64,000 nucleotides of DNA from Hymenobacter nitidus (GCF_020447315.1 NZ_JAJADQ010000005.1:310001-374000); one strand, 5' to 3'; counted from the first letter of the stretch, positions 10,346 to 18,975 are shown. Translations and numbers: made by a program. Notes: generated from the letters alone by a model not told the origin.

Positions 10346-10735
10346 TTAGCTTTCGTAGAATTCTACCGGCAGCCCGTCGGGGTCCTGGATGAAGGTAAAG
10401 CGGCGCCCGGTAAACTCATCGGTGCGAATGGGCTCGGCCGCCACGCTGTGCTGCGTAAGCCAGGCCACCGTGGCTTCCAGATCGGACACGGCGAAGGCCA
10501 GATGACGGAGGCCGGTGGCCTCGGGCCGGGTGGGGCGGGGCGGCGGCTCGGGAAACGAGAACAGCTCGATGATGTAGTGCCCGTGCAGAGCCAGATCAAG
10601 CTTGTAGGACTGCCGCTCGGCCCGGTACACTTCCCGAATGACACGCAGCCCCAGCACTTCGGTGTAAAACTGCTTCGACACGGCGTAGTCGGAGCAGATG
10701 AGGGCAATGTGGTGCACGTAGAGCAGCGGAATCAT
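10346..10735 (-). CDS. VOC-family (glyoxalase/bleomycin-resistance) protein, YaeR-like
   Basis: A small 129-residue metalloenzyme-fold protein. The start MIPLLYVHHIALICSDYA places the first metal-site His (VHHIAL) as in VOC proteins; a second His is in TGLRHLAFAVSDLEATVAWL and the C-terminal Glu in DPDGLPVEFYES. The motif set and length fit the YaeR/GloA2 group (putative lactoylglutathione-lyase-like), whose substrate is not settled. It is convergent with the second barrel gene. An ATG-like start at 10765 is in frame but adds residues outside the fold. Confidence 0.85.
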   Translation of the reverse strand: MIPLLYVHHIALICSDYAVSKQFYTEVLGLRVIREVYRAERQSYKLDLALHGHYIIELFSFPEPPPRPTRPEATGLRHLAFAVSDLEATVAWLTQHSVAAEPIRTDEFTGRRFTFIQDPDGLPVEFYES

Positions 10736-10771
10736 GGGCAGAAGAGCTAGTGACGGGCAAAGCAACGAAAT

Positions 10772-11497
10772 CTAGCTCACCCGCTTCGCGTCGCAGGCCG
10801 TAATCCACTGGTCGTCCTGGCACACGGAGCACTGGGCCAGCCCGCCTTTGGCCAGCTCCTGTACCTGGCCGCAGTTGCAGCAAGCATGCTGGCCGGCTTC
10901 CTCCACGCGCCGCCGGGCCTGCTGTAGGCGCTCGGGCCAGATGGGCAGGCCCGGCCGTACTTGGTCGTCGTCGTAGAAGAAAATGCTGATGTCGCCGGTG
11001 GCCTCCACGTAGGCGCGACGCACCTGGCCCAGGTGCTCTACCTGTAGTTGGCGTAGCTCCCCAAATAGCTCTTTCTGCGTCAGGTTCTGGCTGTGCAGCC
11101 GGTCCACGCAAACGCGCCCTTCTTCTACGAGCAGCTCCGGCTTGCCTTCCAGCCAGTCGCTGAAGCGCGGAAATTTTTCCGTAGCCTTATTGAAGAGTAA
11201 GTAGAGGCCCGTCACCATAGCAAACACCACGGCCGCGTGCAGCAGGGGCGTGTCGTCGTAGAGCATGGCGTCGCCGGCGGCCGAGCCCAGGGCCAGAATG
11301 ATGCTCAGCTCGAAGATGGATAGCTGCCGCACCCCGCGCCGGCCCGTCACGCGCAGGGCCCCGATAACCATCAGGTAGGTGAGCACGCAACGCAGGGCTA
11401 CTTCCAGCAGAAACAGGGGCGGGGCATCGTCGGAAAACAGGATACGGTTCCAGTCGAAGGGCTGGATAGCAGCGGCAAGGAGCATAGGTATGGGCAT
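10772..11497 (-). CDS. DUF421 (YetF-like) membrane protein
   Basis: A protein of 241 residues from the ATG at 11497 (MPIPMLLAAAIQPFDW; 11485 is also possible). The N-terminal half holds three membrane segments (LEVALRCVLTYLMVIGALRV, LSIFELSIILALGSAAGDA, LLHAAVVFAMVTGLYLLF). The C-terminal half carries the conserved DUF421 domain with GKPELLVEEGRV and LRQLQVEHLGQVRRAYVEATGDIS. Unusually, it ends in a Cys-rich tail (ACCNCGQ ... QCSVCQ ... ACDAKRVS) that could bind a metal ion. Function of the family is unknown. It lies 36 nt upstream of the VOC gene on the same strand, so the two may be co-transcribed. Confidence 0.8.
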   Translation of the reverse strand: MPIPMLLAAAIQPFDWNRILFSDDAPPLFLLEVALRCVLTYLMVIGALRVTGRRGVRQLSIFELSIILALGSAAGDAMLYDDTPLLHAAVVFAMVTGLYLLFNKATEKFPRFSDWLEGKPELLVEEGRVCVDRLHSQNLTQKELFGELRQLQVEHLGQVRRAYVEATGDISIFFYDDDQVRPGLPIWPERLQQARRRVEEAGQHACCNCGQVQELAKGGLAQCSVCQDDQWITACDAKRVS

Positions 11498-11541
11498 AAT
11501 CCCTTGCGCTAACGCAAGGCAGGCAGTATAGTTAAGCTTGC

Positions 11542-11570
11542 ACAAAGTAGAGTATTGACCAACAGTGCAA
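11542..11570 (-). promoter_or_regulatory. Possible promoter of the DUF421 gene
   Basis: On the minus strand TTG (11570-11568), 18 nt, then TACTTTGT (11549-11542). This is close to, but one base short of, the TAnnTTTG pattern. The leader to the ATG at 11497 would be about 40 nt. It holds a small dyad, CCTTGCG-CTAA-CGCAAGG (11502-11519), right before the start codon. Confidence 0.35.
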
Positions 11571-11658
11571 TACGGGTAATGTTTTGCCGCTGGGCCGTTG
11601 GCTGCTATTGGGCCCGATGCCACGCTTACGCCCGGAAACGGCAGGATGAAAGCCACGC

Positions 11659-11696
11659 AAAACGCCCGGCCGCAACGAGGTGCAGCCGGGCGTTTT
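11659..11696 (-). terminator. Hairpin terminator of the Thr/Pro-rich protein gene
   Basis: AAAACGCCCGGC (11659-11670) and GCCGGGCGTTTT (11685-11696) form a 12-bp stem flanked by A and T runs. It lies 32 nt after the stop at 11729 in the direction of that gene. Confidence 0.75.
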
Positions 11697-11728
11697 TACT
11701 GGGAAATAGGACCGAGAAAAGACTAGAG

Positions 11729-12025
11729 CTAGTCTTTGTCTTTGGGCTTCACTTTGGTTTTGTTACGCTTGTCCTTCACCTTGGCATCGGCGGGCAGCGT
11801 CTGAACGGGCGGAGCCTGCGTTACCGTGGTCGTTGGCTGATCCACCGTGGTCGTCGTCGACTCTACCGTGGTTTGTTGGGTAGCGGGCGTAGCCGGGGTG
11901 GCGGGCACGGCCGGCGTAGCGGGCGTTACTGTGGTTTGCTTGGTCGTGGTGGTCGTGCTCGACTGGGCGCTGGCCGAATATGCACCCGTGGTAAGTAAGG
12001 CGGCAATAACAAGGAGCTTCTTCAT
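11729..12025 (-). CDS. Small exported Thr/Pro/Val-rich protein with a basic tail
   Basis: A 98-residue protein with a clear signal peptide (MKKLLVIAALLTTGAYSASAQ). The mature part is low complexity: runs of Thr, then repeated PATPA units, then TTTVDQPTTTV. It ends in a Lys/Asp-rich tail (KVKDKRNKTKVKPKDKD). It has no domain I recognise and is likely disordered in the periplasm or at the surface; the Thr-rich part could be a glycosylation target. A TACCTTGC box ends only four nt before the ATG. Confidence 0.65.
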   Translation of the reverse strand: MKKLLVIAALLTTGAYSASAQSSTTTTTKQTTVTPATPAVPATPATPATQQTTVESTTTTVDQPTTTVTQAPPVQTLPADAKVKDKRNKTKVKPKDKD

Positions 12026-12187
12026 GGGAGCAAGGTATTTCGTGGAACCATAAACCGGCTCTGGAAACCCAAAGCCGCTTTCAGGTTGGCTTTAACGGTG
12101 GACAGTAGCAAAGGGTTTAGCTCGACTACAACGGCCGCCGATAACCGACGCCGTAGCGTGCGGTTTGGTTTACTATCTTTCCCACCT

Positions 12188-13360
12188 ATGCAGCTCACGC
12201 TCAACTCCCTTGCCATCCTGCTGTTCGCCGTTATTGCCCAGGCTGGCTTTGCGGCCGGGCTACTCTGGTTTGGGCCCCACAACCGGGTGCCCAACCGGTT
12301 TCTGGCCCTGCTCATGCTGGCCATTGCCCTGTGGCTGCTCGATGGATTCTTCCGCGTCGCGGGCGTGTACGGGCTGCGGCCCGAGCTGTATTTTCTGCCC
12401 ATCTACTACTCCCTGGCGTTTGGCCCGCTGCTCTATTTTTACGTGCAGAGCCTGGTAAACCACGATTTTCGGCTGCGGGCCCGGCACCTGTGGCACTTCG
12501 GGCCGGTGCTGGCGCAGGCGCTGCTCTACGGCTGGCTCAGTACCCAGAGCTACGCCTTTCGCAACGAGTTCTGGCAGCAGGTGCACCGGCCCTACACCTA
12601 CCGGCTGGAGTTTATCAGTACCTGGCTTTCCCTCCTCGTATATCTGCTGCTGAGCCTGCGCCTGCTGCGGCAGTACCAGCGCTGGCTGGTCGATAATTTC
12701 TCGGAAGTGTCGCAGCTGCGGCTGCGGTGGCTGCGCACCCTGCTGGTGCTGGTGGGCGTGGTGAGTGCGCAGTGGATAGTGGAGGTGGTGCTGCGCGAGT
12801 ACTTCAACCTGTATTATCGCTACGACTATTCCACCGAGCTGCTGGGCCTGGTTGTGTTTCTGATTGGGGTGGTGGGGCTGCGGCAGGCCAACATGCAGGC
12901 CGTGCACTTTGCCCCCGACGAACTCACCAGTCCGCCCGAGCCCGCCGCGGCGCTGCCCGCCGACAGCCCGGCCCCGCGGCCGCCCGTGGCAGCTCCGCCC
13001 AAAGAGGTGCCGCCAGTCGATGCCGCCGTGCAGGAGCGGATCCGGCGGGCCCTGGAGGACGAGCAGCTCTACCGCAACCCCACCCTGACGCTGGCCGAGC
13101 TGTCGGCCCATACCGGGCTGCCGCCCCGCCTGATTTCCTTTACCGTCAACAACGGCTTCGGCAAGTCCTTCAACGACCTGGTGAATGGCTACCGCGTGGC
13201 CGAGGTGCAGCGCCGCCTCGGCGCCACCGACGATGCCGCGCGCCTCACCCTGCTGGGCATTGCCTTTGAGTGCGGTTTCAACTCCAAAACCACCTTTAAC
13301 CGCATTTTCAAGCAGCTGGTGGGCGTGGCCCCGAGCGAATACGCCGCCGGCTCCCGCTAG
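12188..13360 (+). CDS. AraC-family regulator with N-terminal membrane domain
   Basis: Protein of 390 residues. The first half has about seven hydrophobic segments (from LAILLFAVIAQAGFAAGLLW to LLGLVVFLIGVVGLRQ). A Pro/Ala-rich linker of about 50 residues follows, and then an AraC-type DNA-binding domain at the C-terminus: first helix-turn-helix LTLAELSAHTGLPPRLISFTVN, second LLGIAFECGFNSKTTFNRIFKQ ending in GVAPSEYA. Such membrane AraC proteins are common in Bacteroidota and probably sense a membrane or external signal. The ATG at 12188 starts the first helix; an upstream frame from 12086 is unlikely. TATCTTTC ends six nt before the ATG. The target is unknown. Confidence 0.85.
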   Translation: MQLTLNSLAILLFAVIAQAGFAAGLLWFGPHNRVPNRFLALLMLAIALWLLDGFFRVAGVYGLRPELYFLPIYYSLAFGPLLYFYVQSLVNHDFRLRARHLWHFGPVLAQALLYGWLSTQSYAFRNEFWQQVHRPYTYRLEFISTWLSLLVYLLLSLRLLRQYQRWLVDNFSEVSQLRLRWLRTLLVLVGVVSAQWIVEVVLREYFNLYYRYDYSTELLGLVVFLIGVVGLRQANMQAVHFAPDELTSPPEPAAALPADSPAPRPPVAAPPKEVPPVDAAVQERIRRALEDEQLYRNPTLTLAELSAHTGLPPRLISFTVNNGFGKSFNDLVNGYRVAEVQRRLGATDDAARLTLLGIAFECGFNSKTTFNRIFKQLVGVAPSEYAAGSR

Positions 13361-13464
13361 CAACCTGGTGCCAGATCCGGATCTGGGACGTCCCAAATTG
13401 GCACTTGGGGCGCTTCCCGCGGCCCGGCCGGCCACCTTCGGACCCTACTTCACTTCCCCGAACG

Positions 13465-13989
13465 ATGGTCACGAAAACCCTGCTTCCGGCGCTGCTTCTG
13501 CTGCTCGCCACTCCGGCCCCGCTGGCCGCCCAATCGGCCTGGACCAACAAAACCCGCGCCCTGCCCGACAAGCTGCGCCAAGTGCCCGTGGGGCTGCAGC
13601 TCTGGCACACGCCCAACCCCAACTACCCCGAGCCCGACCCGGCGAAGCCCGGCCACTTCGTGTGGAAGCACAGCACGATGGTGCGCAACGAAACCGGGCA
13701 GGAGCTGCAAGTCGTGGCCTGCGGCAGCTTTATCTGGTACAGTGCCGAGGGCTGGCAAGCCAACCTGACCCAGACGCCCGCCGAGTTTGCCGGGCTCTTC
13801 AACTGCCCGCAGGGCCGGCTACGGCCGGGCGCCACCTACACTTTCGCGAAGAATTACCGCTACGCGGCCAGCGCCAAAAGCCTGTATGGCGGCGACGCGC
13901 TGTGGTTTATTCTGGCCCGGGACGCCAGCGGCAAGCTCTACAAGGGCATGGGCCTGATTGAAACCGAAGCCCAGGTGCAGCCGAAATAG
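13465..13989 (+). CDS. Exported protein of unknown function
   Basis: A 174-residue protein with a signal peptide (MVTKTLLPALLLLLATPAPLAAQ). The mature part contains two Cys (VVACGSFIWYSAEGW and LFNCPQGRLRPG) that could form a disulfide. It looks all-beta, with strands such as TYTFAKNYRYAASA. I recognise no family. It starts 104 nt after the AraC-type gene and is followed 36 nt later by the YceI gene on the same strand, so it may share a transcript with YceI. Confidence 0.7.
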   Translation: MVTKTLLPALLLLLATPAPLAAQSAWTNKTRALPDKLRQVPVGLQLWHTPNPNYPEPDPAKPGHFVWKHSTMVRNETGQELQVVACGSFIWYSAEGWQANLTQTPAEFAGLFNCPQGRLRPGATYTFAKNYRYAASAKSLYGGDALWFILARDASGKLYKGMGLIETEAQVQPK

Positions 13990-14025
13990 CCGCCCGCTGA
14001 ATTTCTCACCTCGTCATTTCTCGTC

Positions 14026-14595
14026 ATGAAAACATTCCTCTTTCTCACGCTGCTGCTCGGCAGCTTCGCCTTCCGCCCGGCGCCCGTGGTCTACCGCGTC
14101 GAGGCCAGCGCCAGCAAACTCACCTGGACCGGCCACGCCGAACTGGGCTCCTGGGCCCCATCGGGCACGGTGCAGCTGCGGGGCGGGCAGGTAGAGTACG
14201 CGGGCAACACCCTGCGCAACGGCCGCTTTGAAATTGATATGCGCACCATTGCGCACACCAACGCCGAGCTGCAAACCCACCTGCGCGGCGCCGATTTCTT
14301 CGCCGTCGAGCAGTTTCCGACGGCCGTGTTCATACTGCGCGAACTGGCCGCCGGGCAGGCTGTGGGCCAGCTGACGGTGCGGGGCATCACCCGGCCGCTG
14401 CGTTTTCCGGCCACCCTCACGCGCACCGGGCACCGCCTGCGGGTGCAGGGCACGGCGGCCGTCGACCGCACGCAGTTCGGGGTGCAGTTCAACTCCAGCT
14501 CCTTTTTTCAGAACCTGGGCGACCGGGCTATTGGCAATCAGTTCGAGCTGGCGTTTGATGTAGTGGCCGCCGTGCCGGAAGGCAATGCGCCCTGA
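14026..14595 (+). CDS. YceI-family periplasmic lipid-binding protein
   Basis: 189 residues, signal peptide MKTFLFLTLLLGSFAF, then the YceI beta-barrel (lipocalin-like) fold, which in known members binds isoprenoid-type ligands. Matching features are the opening YRVEASASKLTWTGHA, the central block GRFEIDMRTIAHTNAELQTHLRGADFFAVEQFPTA (the family's Asp/Phe signature), and GQLTVRGITRPLRFPATL. Likely periplasmic. Probably co-transcribed with the unknown secreted gene just upstream. Confidence 0.88.
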   Translation: MKTFLFLTLLLGSFAFRPAPVVYRVEASASKLTWTGHAELGSWAPSGTVQLRGGQVEYAGNTLRNGRFEIDMRTIAHTNAELQTHLRGADFFAVEQFPTAVFILRELAAGQAVGQLTVRGITRPLRFPATLTRTGHRLRVQGTAAVDRTQFGVQFNSSSFFQNLGDRAIGNQFELAFDVVAAVPEGNAP

Positions 14596-14708
14596 AGGCC
14601 CGGCATCTTCCGGCCCGCGGGCCGCGTAGAGCAGCAGGAGCTGGGGCAGCAGCTGACAAAAAGGCGCCGAGTCTGTTTACCAGCTACACTCCAGATTCTA
14701 CCTCGTTT

Positions 14709-15563
14709 ATGCGTACCATCAAGAAGATTCACCGCGCCGCTTATTCGCCCATTGCCGACCTGATAACCTACTCGCCGCTGCCCTCGCGCACCCTGGAGCA
14801 GGTCGACCCGTTTCTGTTTCTGAACCACCACGGCCCCCAGAAATACCGGCCCCACAACAACGGCCTGCCCTTCGGCCCCCACCCGCACCGCGGCATGGAA
14901 ACCGTCACCTTTATCCTGGAGGGCGACATTATGCACAAGGACAGCGGGGGCCACGAAAGCGTGATTACCGCCGGCGGGGTGCAGTGGATGACGGCCGGCC
15001 GCGGCCTGATTCACGCCGAAGTCTCGTCCTCGGAGTTCAAGCAAACCGGCGGCGACCTGGAAATTCTGCAGTTGTGGGTAAACCTGCCCGCCCGCCTCAA
15101 AATGACCGAGCCGCGCTATATCGGCCTGCAGAAAGAAGACATTCCCAGCCTCACGCTCGACGAAGGCAAAGTAACTGTCAACCTGATTTCCGGGGAGTGG
15201 CAGGGGCAGAAAGCCGCTTTCGAAACGTTGTCGGATGTGACGCTAAACACGATTTTCTTTCGGCCCGGCGGCGAAATCAGCATCGGCGTGCCGGCCTCGC
15301 ACAACGTGTTTTTCTACGTTATCCGGGGCCAGCTCACCGTCAACGGCCAAGTGGTAGAAGCCCTGAACCTGGCCGAATTCAACCACGACGGCGACGCCCT
15401 GCGCATTCAGGCCGGCCCGGATAGTGTACTGCTCTTCGGCCACGCCCAGCCCTTCAACGAGCCCGTCGTCGCCCAGGGACCCTTCGTGATGAACACCGAA
15501 GCCGAAATTCACCAGGCCTACGACGACTACCGCCGCGGCAAGTTCGGCCAGTGGCAGCATTAG
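14709..15563 (+). CDS. Pirin-family bicupin protein
   Basis: 284 residues, cytosolic. The N-terminal cupin shows the pirin signature GPHPHRGMETVTFILEG with the metal-site His pair, followed by DSGGHESVITAGGVQWMTAGRGLIHAE, which carries the further His and Glu ligands. The C-terminal cupin (from about residue 180) ends with DSVLLFGHAQPFNEPVVAQGPFVMNT. Pirins are iron-binding; bacterial members act as quercetinase-like enzymes or as modulators of other proteins, and which applies here cannot be told. It converges on the GH13 gene across a palindromic repeat. Confidence 0.9.
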   Translation: MRTIKKIHRAAYSPIADLITYSPLPSRTLEQVDPFLFLNHHGPQKYRPHNNGLPFGPHPHRGMETVTFILEGDIMHKDSGGHESVITAGGVQWMTAGRGLIHAEVSSSEFKQTGGDLEILQLWVNLPARLKMTEPRYIGLQKEDIPSLTLDEGKVTVNLISGEWQGQKAAFETLSDVTLNTIFFRPGGEISIGVPASHNVFFYVIRGQLTVNGQVVEALNLAEFNHDGDALRIQAGPDSVLLFGHAQPFNEPVVAQGPFVMNTEAEIHQAYDDYRRGKFGQWQH

Positions 15564-15586
15564 GGGTTTAATGTGAGAATGTGGAG

Positions 15587-15797
15587 AATGTGCTAAATGT
15601 GTCCTTGCGAGGCATGAAGCAATCCGACCTCTTAAATGTAGAAAGCATCCTTCACTGAAAAGCCCCTTGCTACTATGTGTAGCAAGGGGCTTTCTGGTAA
15701 AAGGTTGTGTCGTATCGCGCAGAGGACGGACTGACGCCTCCTGAGGAGCGGAATGTCCTACGTCCTCGCAATGGTACATTGCCCACATTAGCACATT
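15587..15797. repeat. Intergenic palindromic element, family 2, copy A
   Basis: Fills the gap between convergent pirin and GH13 genes. Outer inverted arms are AATGTGCTAAATGTG (15587-15601) and CCACATTAGCACATT (15783-15797), followed inward by TTGCGAGG on each side. The core is a 15-bp perfect stem, 15659-15673 with 15679-15693, followed by a 37-nt box (15694-15730) that recurs in copies B, C and D. The right arm reaches the GH13 stop codon. Confidence 0.8.
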
Positions 15798-17232
15798 AAT
15801 TTTTCACCCGCTCATACACCACATACCCGTGCGGCGCTAGAGCCAGCTCCGTGTCCGAAGCCAAGCGCAGCATCTGGCCGCTGAATAGCTCCCGGTAGCT
15901 GCCTTCCGGCGCAGTGAGTGCCCGCAGCTTGCGGGGCTGGGCCGCCACGTTTACGGCTACCAGCACCGTAGCCGCGCCCTTGGAGCGGGTGAAGGCGAAT
16001 ACGCTGGTGGAATCGGAGACGGGCAGGGCGCGGAACTGGCTGCACGCGTCGCCGTTGAGCAGGGCCGGGTGCTGCTTTTTGAGGGTGAGCAGCTTGGTGT
16101 AGAAGTTCTCCAAGGGATAGTTGCCCCACTCAATCGGGTCTTTATCGAAGAACTTCAGGCGCTTTTTTAGGGCCGCTTCCTGGCCGCTGTACACCATGGG
16201 CATGCCCGGCAGCAGGGCCGCCAGCACGGCCGTGGCCTGCACGTTGGGGCCCAGGCGCTCATACTCGCTGCCGTCCCAGCTGTTGATGTCGTGGCTGCTG
16301 GTGAAGTTCATCAGGTACACGCTCGGCGGGTACATTCGTCGTTCCCGGGCCAGGTAGCGGTTCAGGTCGTGGGCGGGACGCTGCCGGCGGGCCACACTGT
16401 CGAGCACGTCGTGCAGGCGCAGGCCGTAGGTCATGTCGAAAGCCTTTTCCAGCAGGTGCGTATTGGGGTCAAACTCGCCGGGCTTCAGGAAAGTGGGCGG
16501 AAACAGCTCGTCCCACTCGGCCAGCATAAACACGGGCTTGATTTTCTCCAGCTCGGCGCGGGTTTGCTCCCAGAACGGCGTGGGCACCAGGCCCGCCACA
16601 TCGCAGCGGAAACCGTCGAGGTCGGCCTCGCGCACCCAGAAAGCCATGCTGGCCCGCATGTACTGCTGCAGCTCGGGCTTGCGGTAGTCGAGGTCAATGA
16701 CGTCCTGCCAATCCGCAACCGGTGGCCGGAACTGGCCCCGCGCATTCTTGGTAAACCACTCCGGGTGCTCGGTGGCCAGCTTACTGTCCCAGCTGGTGTG
16801 GTTGGCTACCCAGTCCAGAATAACGTGCATGCCCAGCTTGTGGGCTTCGGCCACCAGGTGCCGCACATCGGCCATGGTGCCCATGTCGGGGTTCACGGCC
16901 CGGTAGTCCCGAATGGAATAGGCACTGCCCAGGCTGCCCTTGCGGTTTTTCTCGCCGATGGGCTGAATCGGCATCAGCCACAGAATGACTACGCCCATTT
17001 TCTGCAGGCGGGGCAGGTGCTGCTCGAAGGCCCGGAACGTGCCTTCCGGCGTGTATTGCCGGATATTGACCTCGTAGATACTGGCGTTGCGGGCCCACTC
17101 GGGAGACGTAACGGAGTAGGCAGCCGGGATTTCCGCGCAGGGCGTCGCAGCAGTTTCCGCCGACTTCGACGTGCAGGCGGTAGTCAGCAGCAGGCCGGCG
17201 CTGAGCAAGGCGCAAAGGATGGGATGGAGCAT
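15796..17232 (-). CDS. Alpha-amylase family (GH13) lipoprotein
   Basis: 478 residues from the ATG at 17232. A lipoprotein signal ends LLLTTAC, so the enzyme is anchored in the envelope, facing the periplasm or the surface. The GH13 barrel shows region I in HVILDWVANHTSW, the nucleophile Asp in GFRCDVAG, the acid/base Glu in FMLAEWDE and the transition-state Asp in FTSSHDINSW. A short C-terminal beta domain ends in ALAPHGYVVYERVKN. It likely hydrolyses alpha-1,4-glucans or maltodextrins; exact specificity is not readable. It fits with the GH31 and GlgB genes further on, though it is not in an operon with them. Confidence 0.9.
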   Translation of the reverse strand: MLHPILCALLSAGLLLTTACTSKSAETAATPCAEIPAAYSVTSPEWARNASIYEVNIRQYTPEGTFRAFEQHLPRLQKMGVVILWLMPIQPIGEKNRKGSLGSAYSIRDYRAVNPDMGTMADVRHLVAEAHKLGMHVILDWVANHTSWDSKLATEHPEWFTKNARGQFRPPVADWQDVIDLDYRKPELQQYMRASMAFWVREADLDGFRCDVAGLVPTPFWEQTRAELEKIKPVFMLAEWDELFPPTFLKPGEFDPNTHLLEKAFDMTYGLRLHDVLDSVARRQRPAHDLNRYLARERRMYPPSVYLMNFTSSHDINSWDGSEYERLGPNVQATAVLAALLPGMPMVYSGQEAALKKRLKFFDKDPIEWGNYPLENFYTKLLTLKKQHPALLNGDACSQFRALPVSDSTSVFAFTRSKGAATVLVAVNVAAQPRKLRALTAPEGSYRELFSGQMLRLASDTELALAPHGYVVYERVKN

Positions 17233-17306
17233 ACCGGCAAGTAAAGCATACTTCCCAGGAAAATTGCGCCGCACCCCCAAGCCGTTTAGCAAGTATGTTA
17301 CTCACA

Positions 17307-17339
17307 AAAAAGCCTGCCCAAACCTCGGGCAGGCTTTTT
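17307..17339 (-). terminator. Terminator of the aldo/keto reductase gene
   Basis: AAAAAGCCTGCCC (17307-17319) and GGGCAGGCTTTTT (17327-17339) form a 13-bp stem with a T run on the minus strand. It begins about 25 nt after the stop at 17364. Confidence 0.85.
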
Positions 17340-17363
17340 CAATACTGAGCGTAGCACTGCTGT

Positions 17364-18317
17364 TTAGCTGCCGGCCTGGCTCAGCTGGGCCAGGTCCTCG
17401 GGGCTGAGCTGCAGCTCCAGGGCGTGCAGCAGCTCCGTTACCTGCTCGGGGCTGGTGGCGCTGGCAATAGGGGCCGTCAGGCCGGGCTGGGCGATAATCC
17501 AGGCCAGGGCAACCTGCGCGGGCGTCGCCTGCAGGCGGGCTGCCACGGTATCGAGGGCAGCCAGGATTCGCAGGCCTTTGTCATTGAGGTATTTCTGGCC
17601 TACGCCGCCGCCCCGGGCGCTTTTCTGCAGGTCGGCCTCCGAGCGGTACTTGCCCGTGAGGAAGCCCGCCGCCAAGCCGTAGTAGGGAATCACGCCGATA
17701 TTGTGCTCCTGCACCAGCGGCAGCAGGTTCTGCTCGAAGTCGGCGCGGTCGTAGAGGTTGTAGAGCGGCTGCAGGGTTTCGTAGCGCGGAAAGCCGTGCT
17801 GCTCGCTGGCCGTCAGCGACTCGCGCAGGCGCTCGGCCGTGAAGTTGGAGGCCCCGATGACGCGCACCTTGCCTTGCTGCACCAGCCGGGCGTAGGCTTC
17901 CAGGGTTTCTTCCACCGGCACCGCCGGGTCGTCCTTGTGCGACTGGTAGAGGTCGATGTAGTCGGTTTGCAGGCGCTGCAGGGAGCCTTCCACGGCCCGC
18001 AGAATGTAGTCTTTGGCCAGGCCCTTGTTGTGCGCATTCACTTCCCAGCCCACTTTGGTGGCAATAACTACGTCGTAGCGGTGGCCGCGCTGCTTCAGCC
18101 ACTGCCCGATAATAGTTTCCGACTCGCCGCCCACGTGGCCCGGCACCCACACCGAGTAGCCATCGGCCGTGTCGATGGCATTGCCGCCGCCGGCCACGAA
18201 GGCATCCAGAATGCGGAAAGAAGTGGCCTGGTCGGCGGTCCAGCCAAAAACGTTGCCGCCCAGTACGAGCGGGGCTATCGAAAGGTCGGAACGACCCAAA
18301 GTGCGGTTGGAAGTCAT
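17364..18317 (-). CDS. Aldo/keto reductase
   Basis: A 317-residue NAD(P)H-dependent oxidoreductase with a (beta/alpha)8 fold. The catalytic set is visible: Asp and Tyr in NAIDTADGYSVW, Lys in VVIATKVGW and His in IDLYQSHKDD. The cofactor-binding end has PLYNLYDRADFEQ and the C-terminal VALAWIIAQPGLTAPIASATSPEQV typical of the YajO/Gcy-like group. The physiological substrate is unknown. A perfect dyad, TTGACTTATAGTCAA, lies 102 nt upstream in the divergent gap and could be an operator. Confidence 0.92.
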   Translation of the reverse strand: MTSNRTLGRSDLSIAPLVLGGNVFGWTADQATSFRILDAFVAGGGNAIDTADGYSVWVPGHVGGESETIIGQWLKQRGHRYDVVIATKVGWEVNAHNKGLAKDYILRAVEGSLQRLQTDYIDLYQSHKDDPAVPVEETLEAYARLVQQGKVRVIGASNFTAERLRESLTASEQHGFPRYETLQPLYNLYDRADFEQNLLPLVQEHNIGVIPYYGLAAGFLTGKYRSEADLQKSARGGGVGQKYLNDKGLRILAALDTVAARLQATPAQVALAWIIAQPGLTAPIASATSPEQVTELLHALELQLSPEDLAQLSQAGS

Positions 18318-18418
18318 AGCAATAGAAAAAGAGGTGGTGAGACCAGTGCTGCAGCAAGAGCCTAGTAGTACTGAGTGGCTCTGAAATTGTTTTTACGGGT
18401 GTGTCGGGTGCGCGTTAA

Positions 18419-18433
18419 TTGACTTATAGTCAA
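18419..18433. promoter_or_regulatory. Perfect 15-bp dyad, possible operator
   Basis: TTGACT-TAT-AGTCAA lies in the divergent gap between the aldo/keto reductase and the YCII gene. Dyads of this size are typical sites for dimeric helix-turn-helix regulators such as the MarR, HxlR or Crp/Fnr families. No regulator gene is adjacent. Confidence 0.35.
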
Positions 18434-18564
18434 CGGAAAAAGGGTCGAAAAAGCAGCTTCCGGCGCCACGCCAAAGTCTGGTAACAGCCGCGGGTTTGCT
18501 ACTTCCGGCCCGTAACCACCGTACAGAGAAGCGGATTGGGGTTCACCCTATAAAACGCATTGCC

Positions 18565-18975
18565 ATGAAAAAACATGGATTCCTGCTGCTCACGCTGGTA
18601 CTGGGCCTGGGTAGTTTGCCGGTGGCGGCTCAGTCGGAAGGGCGGGCCGCCAAACGCCAGGCGGCGGCCAAAACCTACTACCTGGTGCTGCTGAAAAACG
18701 GCACTGCCAAGGTCCGGGATATGGAAACGGTGTCGACCATCCGGGCCGGGCACGCGGCGCATCTGCAGCAGCTCACCCGACAGGGCCGCCTCACGCTGGC
18801 CGGCCGCTGCCCCGGCCCCAAAGAGAAAAGTGCCCTGGGTGGCATGTACATTCTTCAGGCCCAAAGCCTGGAGGAAGCCCGCCGCCTCACCGAAACCGAC
18901 CCCGCCGTGCAGGCCGGCAGCCTGACGATGGAAATTTACCCCTGGGTGCATCAGGAGCTGGGTGGGCAGCCGTAG
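18565..18975 (+). CDS. Exported YCII-related domain protein
   Basis: 136 residues. Signal peptide MKKHGFLLLTLVLGLGSLPVAAQ followed by a YCII-like ferredoxin fold: TYYLVLLKNG at the start, the conserved His in RAGHAAHLQQLTRQGRLTLAGRCPG, and a C-terminal part with LEEARRLTETDPAVQAGSLTMEIYPW. YCII domains are small putative enzymes, usually cytosolic; here the protein is predicted to be periplasmic. The start at 18565 is chosen because it opens the signal peptide. Confidence 0.85.
   Translation: MKKHGFLLLTLVLGLGSLPVAAQSEGRAAKRQAAAKTYYLVLLKNGTAKVRDMETVSTIRAGHAAHLQQLTRQGRLTLAGRCPGPKEKSALGGMYILQAQSLEEARRLTETDPAVQAGSLTMEIYPWVHQELGGQP

Noticed and set aside
15600..15790. Palindromic elements as insertion sequences
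   Set aside because: They contain no reading frame for a transposase and are only 70-300 bp long; they are non-coding repeats, at most non-autonomous.
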